From contig JAVBLA010000024.1 of the NCBI GenBank assembly GCA_031553775.1, positions 12,119 through 76,118 of the forward strand: a stretch of DNA of 64,000 nt, in the 5' to 3' direction. Source of the DNA: JAISFI01 sp031553775 (GTDB lineage: Bacteria > Bacteroidota > Bacteroidia > Bacteroidales > Azobacteroidaceae). Position numbers and translations under genes: made by a program. Shown piece by piece: positions 52,173-60,387 of the stretch; the first letter of the stretch is position 1, and the number at the start of each line of letters is the position of its first letter. The notes under the pieces are model-generated. The model ran no database searches, was not told the origin of the DNA, and worked only from the letters and a program-made list of their open reading frames with translations.

Positions 52173-53660
52173 ATGAAATATTTCAAATATTATATTTTTC
52201 CGCTTTTCAGTCTCTGCCTGCTGTTGTCAGCCTGTGACGAGACGTTACATATCAATGAAAACGATATCCTGAATTCGGTAAAAGCGCCGGAAGTAACTGA
52301 TTTCGTACCGCAATCAGGAAGTGCCGGAGCCGAAATCACCCTCAGCGGTTTGGGATTTGCTACGGCCGACTCGGTACAAATCAACGGAGTCAGGACCAGA
52401 ATCAAAAACAAAATTTCCGACACCCAGATGATAATAGAAATTACCGGATTCGAGACTTCCGGTAAAATTAAGGTATTCAATAATAAAGGTACCGGACAAA
52501 GTGCAGGTAACTTCACCGTTGAATACGTAGAACCCGAAGATGTTACTGTAGAATTGAATCCCGGCGATGTGCTGGTGAGCGATATGCCACTCGATATTAC
52601 CGGTGAAGGATTAAAATCCGTTACTGCTGCATTTCTATCGGGAACTACCGACCGGAAAGCGCAAATTCTTTTTCAAAGTGATAACTTATTAACGATTCTC
52701 ATACCTGTAATCTGTGATTCGGAAGCAGATATTAAACTGGAATACCATAAAGGGGCTGAGGCATATTACTGGGTCAGCCAGGCGTATCCAACCAATAAGA
52801 TTATTGTTCCACCTGTAGTGCTCTCGACTCCCGCCCAAGCTTATAAAGGACAGGTAATCACCGTCGGCGTAACTAATCCGGACAGGATCGACAACATTTA
52901 TTTCGGAACCGACGAACTGAATTTTGTTATTTCATCTTCCAACCAGATAAAAATTACGCTGCCGTCTTACTTTACACAAGATATGACCGCAGATCTATGG
53001 ATGACACACAATGCTTGTGAAGATCTTACCATCCAAAGTGGTTTTGTAGTTGTAGTACCTAACTGTTATTCTTATTTCAACCTGTTCACTATGGCGCAAG
53101 GTGGTAACGGAGGAAGTACGGGTGCGAATTCAACGGCATCTTTCTTCGACGGAGAACATGGCACTTACACCAACTGTGAGGCTACCTCCCATCCGAAAGA
53201 CATAGAATTCATTACTTACTCTAACGGATCCGGAGCATATGTTTTCTATGGCCCTCACGCTTTGGCTGAAGGGACACTCAAAAACTTCTATTGCGGTACC
53301 AATGCATTGACTGCTGCCGGACAAATGAATGTAAGCGAATTCAACAGCGTAACCGTAAAATTCAGAAGGTTGGATGCCGCCAATGCAACACAAAAAGAAT
53401 TGATCGACAAATTCAACAATTGTGAGATCAAAGACATTACAGACGATCTGTTTACAGGTATCACAGCACCATCTGCCAACAATATCAGTTATTTCAAAAA
53501 TACTTCCGGCAATTCTACTTACACCCCTGGAGATGTTATTTGGTTCCAGAACAGCTATACCAATAAAAACGGGCTGATGAGGGTAAATGTGGTTGACTAT
53601 AACGGTACCGCCCAAGACAAAGTTGCCAATGCATTTATCGATGTATTATATCAAAAATAA
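52173..53660 (+). CDS. IPT/TIG-domain surface glycan-binding lipoprotein (SusE/F position)
   Basis: A 495-aa lipoprotein (start ATG 52173, leader MKYFKYYIFPLFSLCLLLSAC). Residues about 35-125 and 130-215 are IPT/TIG Ig-like domains (TDFVPQSGSAGAEITLSGLGF, then VTVELNPGDVLVSDMPLDITGEGL). A third beta domain runs 220-310. The C-terminal ~180 residues (CYSYFNLFTMAQGGNGGSTG to the end) are probably the glycan-binding lobe. This is the typical layout of SusE/F-type surface proteins, which differ much in sequence. The neighbours fix the role: 28 bases after susD and 10 before a PL6. Confidence 0.85.
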   Translation: MKYFKYYIFPLFSLCLLLSACDETLHINENDILNSVKAPEVTDFVPQSGSAGAEITLSGLGFATADSVQINGVRTRIKNKISDTQMIIEITGFETSGKIKVFNNKGTGQSAGNFTVEYVEPEDVTVELNPGDVLVSDMPLDITGEGLKSVTAAFLSGTTDRKAQILFQSDNLLTILIPVICDSEADIKLEYHKGAEAYYWVSQAYPTNKIIVPPVVLSTPAQAYKGQVITVGVTNPDRIDNIYFGTDELNFVISSSNQIKITLPSYFTQDMTADLWMTHNACEDLTIQSGFVVVVPNCYSYFNLFTMAQGGNGGSTGANSTASFFDGEHGTYTNCEATSHPKDIEFITYSNGSGAYVFYGPHALAEGTLKNFYCGTNALTAAGQMNVSEFNSVTVKFRRLDAANATQKELIDKFNNCEIKDITDDLFTGITAPSANNISYFKNTSGNSTYTPGDVIWFQNSYTNKNGLMRVNVVDYNGTAQDKVANAFIDVLYQK

Positions 53661-53670
53661 AATTCATTCA

Positions 53671-55878
53671 ATGAAAAAGTTTCTTTTATTCCTCATTTTT
53701 ATACCTTATCTGTTGCAATCCGCGAGCTATAAGGTCGCCAATGTCGCCGAATTCGACGCACAGGTCAAATCGCTTCAACCGGGAGATCAGATTGTTCTTG
53801 CATCCGGCGTATGGAAAGATGCCCAACTTGTTTTCTACGGAGAGGGAACCGCAGAAAAACCAATTACACTAACGGTGGAAGAGCCTGGTAAAACAACTCT
53901 GGAAGGATCTTCTTTTCTCAACATGTACGGGAAATACTTAGTAGTAGACGGATTGGTATTTGTAAACGGCTATGCCCCGGGAAAAGGGGTGATCGAATTC
54001 CGCAAAGGAACCAATAAAACAGCCTACAACTCTGTTGTCAGGAATTGTGTAATCGATCATTTCAACAAACCCAACCGGAATGATGAAGATACCTGGATAC
54101 ATCTGTGGGGACAAAATAACACAGTGGAATATTGCTACTTCGGAGGCAAAAAGAATGCCGGTTGTACCTTCGTGGTTTGGCCGAACGGTGAGGGACATAA
54201 CGAAAACCATCACCATATTTACAGAAACTATTTCGGATACCGCCCCCGGCTGGGATCTAACGGAGGGGAGACCATCCGCATCGGCACCAGCCAGGTTTCC
54301 CTGCAGGTTTCCCAAACAGTAGTAGAAGGTAACCTCTTCGAACGCTGCAGCGGAGAAGTGGAAATCATCTCGGTCAAATCCTGCGAAAATCGCATCATTG
54401 ATAACCTGTTCCTGGAATGCGAAGGAAGCGTGGTATTGCGTCATGGGAACCGGAACGAAGTATCCGGTAACTATTTTATCGGCAACGGAAAGGAATTTAC
54501 CGGTGGCGTAAGGGTAATTAATGCGGGACATAAAATTTTCAACAATTATTTCTACCAATTGAAAGGTGAGGATTTCCGTGCTCCGCTGGTCATCATGAAC
54601 GGAGTCCCCAATTCTCCGGAAAACCGTTACCACCAGGTAAAAGATGTGGAAATCATGTTCAACACATGGATCGATTGTACTTTGCCCTGGCAACTGTGTG
54701 TGGGAAGCGATGAAGAACGCACAGATATTCCTAAAAACGTTACCATTGCGAACAATATCGTTTACTCTCCGCAGGAAGCCATTTTGGTCAAAGCTTTCGA
54801 TAAAACGGATGGAATCAAAATGATCGATAACATCCTGGTCGGTAGCAAAGGGAATGAAAAAGGTACGGGATTTCTGGCGGCAGAAGTCAAACTGGGTAAA
54901 GGCCCGGGAGGAATGCCGCTGGCTCTGACCAAACAAACCACTTCCCTGAAAGTAGACTACGTAAAAACCGATATCGACGGACGGGAACGGGAAATTCCCC
55001 AAACTCTCGGAGCTTTTGAAATGAAAGGGAAACAGGCCACAAAACAGCAAGCCGGTAAAGCAATCTGCGGACCGGAATGGAAATATACTCCCCTGAAAGA
55101 TGCTCCCGTTATCAAGGGAGAACCCAAAACATACGAAATCGCTCCAGGTGCGGATAACCTCTACAATGCCGTCAAAAAATCCAAACCGGGCGATATCATC
55201 ATCCTGACAGGAGAAGGGGATTACCTCAACTCGAAAAAAATGAATATCGATCATGAATTAACAATACGGGCTGCTCAGGGGCTAAAAAAACGTCCAATCA
55301 TTAAAGCAGAATACGATGGATCTGTAGTTGCCCTGTTCGAATTGCGCGGCGGCTCTTTCCTTCAATTGGATGGTGTGGCCTTAGATGGTTTCCTGAAAGG
55401 CAAAAACCCGGCTAAATACGCTTTCGTAACCGGGAAAACGGATATGACGGAGCCCTACCGCCTGAAAATCAACAACTGTGACATCTACGATTTTACAAAT
55501 ACAGACGGAGGATGTGTATTCAAAGCTTATCAGACTTCTTTTGCTGACACCATTCAGGTAACAAACTCTATCATCCGGGATTCTTACCGGGGATTCGCCC
55601 TGAATGCGGAAAAAGAGGACAAAGGAATATACAATGCGGAATATACCATCCTGAAAAATACGACTTTCAAAAACATAGAACAATGGGCGCTGGAATTCTA
55701 CCGCGGAGGAAATGATGAATCCACTCTGGGAGGGTTCATTCAGATAAATGGTTGTACGTTTGACAAAGTGAATGATAAATCAGGACAGTTTTGTATCAGA
55801 CAAACAGGGTTATTGCATATCGAGGTGAAGGGGTCTTCGTTTAAGAATACGCAGGCTAAGGGGATCATCAAGAATTGA
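53671..55878 (+). CDS. Two-domain PL6 alginate lyase (AlyGC-like)
   Basis: A 735-aa secreted enzyme, signal MKKFLLFLIFIPYLLQSASYK (start 53671). Two tandem right-handed beta-helices: N-terminal (about 22-450) and C-terminal (about 470-735). The first has the active site: NGGETIRIGTS, ISVKSCENR with Lys236, VVLRHGNRNEV with Arg257 and His258. The second starts YEIAPGADNLYNAVKKSKPGD and lacks the Lys/Arg pair. This is the layout of AlyGC, an exolytic dimeric PL6 of Paraglaciecola. The gene starts 10 bases after the surface lipoprotein. It has no sorting domain and so may act in the periplasm. Confidence 0.92.
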   Translation: MKKFLLFLIFIPYLLQSASYKVANVAEFDAQVKSLQPGDQIVLASGVWKDAQLVFYGEGTAEKPITLTVEEPGKTTLEGSSFLNMYGKYLVVDGLVFVNGYAPGKGVIEFRKGTNKTAYNSVVRNCVIDHFNKPNRNDEDTWIHLWGQNNTVEYCYFGGKKNAGCTFVVWPNGEGHNENHHHIYRNYFGYRPRLGSNGGETIRIGTSQVSLQVSQTVVEGNLFERCSGEVEIISVKSCENRIIDNLFLECEGSVVLRHGNRNEVSGNYFIGNGKEFTGGVRVINAGHKIFNNYFYQLKGEDFRAPLVIMNGVPNSPENRYHQVKDVEIMFNTWIDCTLPWQLCVGSDEERTDIPKNVTIANNIVYSPQEAILVKAFDKTDGIKMIDNILVGSKGNEKGTGFLAAEVKLGKGPGGMPLALTKQTTSLKVDYVKTDIDGREREIPQTLGAFEMKGKQATKQQAGKAICGPEWKYTPLKDAPVIKGEPKTYEIAPGADNLYNAVKKSKPGDIIILTGEGDYLNSKKMNIDHELTIRAAQGLKKRPIIKAEYDGSVVALFELRGGSFLQLDGVALDGFLKGKNPAKYAFVTGKTDMTEPYRLKINNCDIYDFTNTDGGCVFKAYQTSFADTIQVTNSIIRDSYRGFALNAEKEDKGIYNAEYTILKNTTFKNIEQWALEFYRGGNDESTLGGFIQINGCTFDKVNDKSGQFCIRQTGLLHIEVKGSSFKNTQAKGIIKN

Positions 55879-55905
55879 AAATTGAAAATTGAGAATTGAA
55901 AATTA
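55873..55905. repeat. AATTGAAAATTGAGAATTG repeat
   Basis: Three copies of A(A)TTGAAAATTGA(A/G) lie over the stop codon of the PL6 gene and the 41-base gap before the next gene. They are the same unit as at 2622-2706, 19939-19975 and 43583-43620, here between two genes of one operon. Confidence 0.55.
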
Positions 55906-55919
55906 TAGAGGATTAAAGC

Positions 55920-57806
55920 ATGAAGGCGCAAAGGGTTATGAAATACTTTGATCGACACAGGTTCTCTCTTGCAAAGAAAGGCTTTGCAGTTTTGTGTCTT
56001 TGTGCTTTAATTTCTATACCATACTTCGTATCGGGGCAGACTGATCTGGTGCAAATCGATGGGAACAGGCATCTGAGTTATGCCAAAGATGCGGATGGAT
56101 TTGTTCTGCCGGATTTTAGTTATGCGGGATATCACAATGGGGATCCTGATATTCCCTATATTCAGGTTGTAAAGACGATTTCAGCCGTTACAGGCGATAA
56201 TACGGCGCATCTTCAGGCGGCTATCGATGAAATCGGGGCCAGGACTCCGGATACGAACGGATTCAGGGGAGCGCTGTTGTTGAGGAAAGGCACTTATGAG
56301 GTTACAGGTACGGTATATGTAAAATATGACGGAATAGTGATCCGGGGCGAAGGGAATGAAACAACAGGAACTGTAATCAGGGCAACCGGTGATACGCCGC
56401 ATCAAAGGGATGTGATCGTGATCGGAAATACATCGCAGAACAAATGGAATTCAGGAATAACCGGAAAACAGAATATCACAAACGATGTGGTGCCGGTAGG
56501 CGCTATGAGTTTTACTATTGTCAATGCTTCATCCTATAAAACAGGAGACCTGATCGGGATTTATCACCCCTGCACGGCACAATGGCTACAGGCGGTAAAT
56601 TATGGAGGAGTACCGGCTCCCGGTACAGGGGAAGAAGACGAAAGATGGACAGTAGACCAGCTTCCGATTCTCTACCACCGGTATATTACAGCGGTATCCG
56701 GCAACACCATCACTATCGATGCTCCGGTTTTTTATTCCCTGAACAAAAGCCTGGCGCAATCTTACATTTATAAATTCAGCACCGGAAGCGGTACTTCCGT
56801 CATCAGAAAAGAAATCGGCATAGAAAACCTGCGGGTGGAAATTATCAGTACGGGTGGTGTGGAAGATGAAAACCATGCCTGGCAGGCCATCCGTTTCAAA
56901 ACAGCCGAAAACTGCTGGGCTAAAAATGTGGTGACCAAAGGATTCGGACAATCGGGATTCATTACCGATTGCTGCACCAGAAGCACCATTGAAGACTGCC
57001 GGGCAATCGATCCGGTTTCCATCGTCACCGGAGAGAGACGGTATAATTTCAACACTTATACTCATTCTCAACTCATCCTTTTCAAAAATTGCTATGCCAG
57101 CAACGGCAGACATCATTATATTTCCAACGGCACCTCTTTCGCCTCCGGGAATGTATTCCTGAGATGTACCTCTGATGCTGTTCAGAATGCCAATGAAGGA
57201 CACAGACAATGGACACAGGGCATGCTCTACGATAATCATAAAGAAATTAACCTGGAACGGGACTTTGTCCTGGGGTTATATAACCGGGTAGACATGGGGA
57301 CCGGTCATGGCTGGGCTGCAGTCCATTCTGTGTTATGGAATTGCGATGTTACCGCCGCACGTGGAGTGATCGGTCTGCAAAAACCGCCCACAGCCCAGAA
57401 CTATGCGATCGGATGTACAGCAAAAAGCATCACCGGAAAGCCGGTCAGCAGTACTAATTTTCCCATCGGATATGTGGAAAAACAAAATCAGCCGGTTACA
57501 GCTATCGAATCTTTATACGAAGCCCAGTTATACGACCGGAAAAATAACACCTCTCCCATCGACCGGCAAACTGTCGATGCAAATACCGTGATCAAAAGGA
57601 TCGGAACCGATAAAATCGGCATCCTGTTCGATTCGTCTTCTCCGGAGGAAAGACAGATCTTTCTGTACAACACATTGGGACAAATTCTGAACTCGGAACA
57701 AACAAATGAAAACTATATAGAAATGACATTGCCGGCCACCGGAGGAATCATAATGCTGTGCATAGAAAACAAAAACACAAAAAAATCATACAAAATAGTC
57801 AATTGA
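55920..57806 (+). CDS. Right-handed beta-helix protein of unassigned lyase-like family
   Basis: A 628-aa secreted protein with signal at RFSLAKKGFAVLCLCALISIPYFVSGQ. An AGAGGA sits 8 bases before the ATG at 55920. The N-terminal part is like pectate-lyase-superfamily helices: NTAHLQAAIDEIGAR, GALLLRKGTYEVTGTVYVKYDGIVIRGEG. Conserved-looking polar patches with His, Arg and Tyr occur at GQSGFITDCCTRSTIEDC, GERRYNFN, GRHHYISNG and EGHRQWTQGMLYDN (about 350-440). The last ~60 residues (QIFLYNTLGQILNSEQ) form a T9SS-like sorting domain. No CAZy family was recognised. It is most likely a new or poorly known uronan lyase, esterase or lectin. Placed 5 bases before the PL38 gene. Confidence 0.7.
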   Translation: MKAQRVMKYFDRHRFSLAKKGFAVLCLCALISIPYFVSGQTDLVQIDGNRHLSYAKDADGFVLPDFSYAGYHNGDPDIPYIQVVKTISAVTGDNTAHLQAAIDEIGARTPDTNGFRGALLLRKGTYEVTGTVYVKYDGIVIRGEGNETTGTVIRATGDTPHQRDVIVIGNTSQNKWNSGITGKQNITNDVVPVGAMSFTIVNASSYKTGDLIGIYHPCTAQWLQAVNYGGVPAPGTGEEDERWTVDQLPILYHRYITAVSGNTITIDAPVFYSLNKSLAQSYIYKFSTGSGTSVIRKEIGIENLRVEIISTGGVEDENHAWQAIRFKTAENCWAKNVVTKGFGQSGFITDCCTRSTIEDCRAIDPVSIVTGERRYNFNTYTHSQLILFKNCYASNGRHHYISNGTSFASGNVFLRCTSDAVQNANEGHRQWTQGMLYDNHKEINLERDFVLGLYNRVDMGTGHGWAAVHSVLWNCDVTAARGVIGLQKPPTAQNYAIGCTAKSITGKPVSSTNFPIGYVEKQNQPVTAIESLYEAQLYDRKNNTSPIDRQTVDANTVIKRIGTDKIGILFDSSSPEERQIFLYNTLGQILNSEQTNENYIEMTLPATGGIIMLCIENKNTKKSYKIVN

Positions 57807-57811
57807 TTCAC

Positions 57812-59011
57812 ATGAAAAAGACATTAATCGCAGCTATTATCAGCTTTGCTTTTATTAGCGGAAGCATGGCACAGCGGGCTATCCCTATGAGCCAGCTTTC
57901 TTTCGCCAAAGAAAATATACAAACGATCGAAAACGGAAGTGCGGCTTTGAAATTCCTGATCAGGAGCGCAGATAAAGCATTAAAGGAGACAATCGTTCCT
58001 GTTACTGATAAAGAAATTATCGCTGCCAGCGGAGATAAACACGATTATATCAGTATGGGACCTTACTGGTGGCCGGATCCGTCTAAACCCGATGGTCTGC
58101 CGTATATGCGTAAAGACGGACAACGAAATCCGGAAATCTATAAAATGGACCGGTATAAAATGGACAAAGTGTTCAAATCGGTTTCCCTGCTCGGTTATGC
58201 CTACTACTTTACCGGCGATGAGAAATATGCACAGAAAGCGATTGAATTTCTTCGGATCTGGTTCCTGGACAAAAATACCCGTATGAATCCGAACCTGAAT
58301 TACGGACAAATGATCCCGGGACGTACCGGAGGAAAAGGCCGGGCGGAAGGCATGATCGACACCTATGGATTTGTGGAAATGGTAGATTGTATCACTTTAT
58401 TATCGGAATCCCGCGCTTTCACAAAGAAAGATATGGAGGGACTCAAAAAATGGTTTTCAGACTTCCTGGACTGGATGCTGACCAGTGAGATCGGACAGGA
58501 TGAATACAATGCCAAAAACAATCACGGGATGGCTTTCGATGTGCAGGCCACAGCCTATGCGCTATTTGCGGGAAGAAACGATGTGGCTGATAAATTCATC
58601 AAAGAATTTCCGGAAAACAGGATATTCAAACAAGTGGAACCAGATGGAAAACAACCACTCGAATTAGAAAGGACGATCGCTTTCCACTATACTTTGTTTA
58701 ATATTGTACATATGTTGGATATGTCAGCGCTGGCGCAATACCGTGGAGCGGATATCTTCTCTGTCGAATCGGCCGACGGAAGGTCGCTCACCAAAGCTAT
58801 CGAGTTTATCAGACCCTATCTGGGAAAACCGCAAAGCGAATTCCCCTACCAACAAATCAAAGAATGGAACGAAAACCAGGAAAAACTGTGCTGGGTGCTG
58901 AGAAGGGCCACTTTCTTCCGGCCTAATCCGGAATATGACAGCCTCTTCGAGGAATATTGCAGAACCAAAGATACGGATAGTCAATGGTTGCTTTTTGCAA
59001 AAAAGAATTGA
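57812..59011 (+). CDS. PL38-like alginate lyase (PF05426 fold)
   Basis: A 399-aa exported enzyme, signal MKKTLIAAIISFAFISGSMAQ (start 57812). It has the alginate-lyase (alpha/alpha) toroid landmarks: SMGPYWWPDPSKPDGLPY near 81, NYGQMIPGRTGG near 163, AKNNHGMAFDVQ with Asn236, Asn237 and His238, and LELERTIAFHY with Glu286, Arg287, His292 and Tyr293. Proteins of this group are placed in PL38, whose Bacteroides ovatus member acts on alginate, while others act on glucuronan. The length is normal. The substrate here is inferred as alginate from the PL17/PL6 context, not proven. Confidence 0.85.
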   Translation: MKKTLIAAIISFAFISGSMAQRAIPMSQLSFAKENIQTIENGSAALKFLIRSADKALKETIVPVTDKEIIAASGDKHDYISMGPYWWPDPSKPDGLPYMRKDGQRNPEIYKMDRYKMDKVFKSVSLLGYAYYFTGDEKYAQKAIEFLRIWFLDKNTRMNPNLNYGQMIPGRTGGKGRAEGMIDTYGFVEMVDCITLLSESRAFTKKDMEGLKKWFSDFLDWMLTSEIGQDEYNAKNNHGMAFDVQATAYALFAGRNDVADKFIKEFPENRIFKQVEPDGKQPLELERTIAFHYTLFNIVHMLDMSALAQYRGADIFSVESADGRSLTKAIEFIRPYLGKPQSEFPYQQIKEWNENQEKLCWVLRRATFFRPNPEYDSLFEEYCRTKDTDSQWLLFAKKN

Positions 59012-59088
59012 TTTTTCATCACGAGAATGTCTCAAAACAATAAAAATCCAGCAACAATGGGGACACCTCTTGATAAAAAAATTTGAAC

Positions 59089-60339
59089 ATGAATAAAATA
59101 CTCCGTTTACTCCTACTTACAATTCTTTTCTCTTGCCAGAAACCGGTAGAAAAAGATATCATCAGGGAAAATTTCGATTTTGCTGCCGACCAATTGACCT
59201 TTGCTCTGCAAGAAATGAAATTTGCCATCGAAAACGAATCCGATGCCAGCATCCATGAACGGGCAGAAAACGGTTGGAGCGAATTGACCAATCCCCGGTC
59301 ACTGGAAACGGATGGAAGTTTGTTGATGGTTCCCAGCAAGGATTGGTGCAGCGGTTTTTTCCCCGGAGAACTCTGGTACATGTACGAATACACCAATGAT
59401 GAACAATGGAAGCAACATGCACACCGGCAAACCATCCTCATCGAAAGGGAAAAATACAATGGCCGCACCCACGACATGGGCTTCAAAATGTATTGTAGCT
59501 ACGGAAATGCCTATCGGCTCACGGGAGATACTATTTACCGGAATGTTCTGATCCGTTCGGCACAAACACTAGCCACACGGTTCAATCCGGCAGTCGGTTG
59601 TATCCGTTCCTGGGATTTCGGAAAGATGCGTTGGGAAAATCCGGAAGAGAAAGACTGGGACTATCCGGTAATCATCGATAATATGCTGAATCTGGAATTG
59701 TTGTTCTGGGCGACAAAAGTCACCGGAGATTCCAGTTATTACAACATTGCCGTCAGCCACGCCCGCACCACCTTAAAAAATCATTTCCGGGAAGATTACA
59801 GTTCCTATCATGTGGTAGATTACGACAGTAAAACCGGAGCTGTCCGGCAAAAAAACACACACCAGGGATTGAACCACGAATCGGCCTGGTCGCGCGGACA
59901 AGTCTGGGGCCTGTACGGATACGCCCTGTGTTACAGGGAAACCGGAATTCGGGAATTTTTAGAACATGCGGAACACATTGTTAATTATATTTTTTCACAC
60001 CCCAATCTGCCGGAAGATTTAATCCCCTACTGGGATTATAACGCTCCGGGTATTCCCAATGAACCCCGGGACGTATCGGCTGCTACGGCAACCGCATCCG
60101 CTTTATATGAACTATATCTGCTGGATGCCATCCACAAGGAACAATACAAGAAATGGGCGGATACCATTATTGAAAATATCACCCGTTCCTACCGGGCTCC
60201 CTTGCACAGCAATCACGGTTTTCTGCTATTACACAGTACCGGTTGTAAACCGCTTAATTTCGAAATCGATGCACCTTTAGTGTATGCAGATTATTACTAT
60301 CTGGAGGCTTTACTGAAAAAACAAAAAATCGAATCTTGA
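59089..60339 (+). CDS. GH88 unsaturated glucuronyl hydrolase, lipoprotein
   Basis: A 416-aa (alpha/alpha)6-barrel enzyme. The ATG at 59089 is chosen over a TTG 6 bases earlier. Leader MNKILRLLLLTILFSC ends in a lipidated Cys. GH88 landmarks: DWCSGFFPGELWYMYEYT near 85, RTHDMGFKMYCSYGNAYR with Asp129, WDYPVIIDNMLNLELL with Asp198, and ESAWSRGQVWGLYGYALCYRETG. Asp129 and Asp198 correspond to the catalytic Asp pair of Bacillus UGL. The enzyme hydrates and removes the Delta-4,5 unsaturated uronyl end left by lyases, usually from GAG-derived disaccharides; the alginate product has the same end group. The odd pairing with PL17 is noted in findings. Confidence 0.9.
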   Translation: MNKILRLLLLTILFSCQKPVEKDIIRENFDFAADQLTFALQEMKFAIENESDASIHERAENGWSELTNPRSLETDGSLLMVPSKDWCSGFFPGELWYMYEYTNDEQWKQHAHRQTILIEREKYNGRTHDMGFKMYCSYGNAYRLTGDTIYRNVLIRSAQTLATRFNPAVGCIRSWDFGKMRWENPEEKDWDYPVIIDNMLNLELLFWATKVTGDSSYYNIAVSHARTTLKNHFREDYSSYHVVDYDSKTGAVRQKNTHQGLNHESAWSRGQVWGLYGYALCYRETGIREFLEHAEHIVNYIFSHPNLPEDLIPYWDYNAPGIPNEPRDVSAATATASALYELYLLDAIHKEQYKKWADTIIENITRSYRAPLHSNHGFLLLHSTGCKPLNFEIDAPLVYADYYYLEALLKKQKIES

Positions 60340-60387
60340 ATATTCTTTCAAGCGCTACAATCATCTTCTTAAAAAACAAAATTTACA

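Noticed and set aside
53938..55254. A 438-codon open frame on the - strand opposite the two-domain PL6
   Set aside because: It is the complement of a clear PL6 gene. Its residues have no family features and its length follows from codon use of the true gene.
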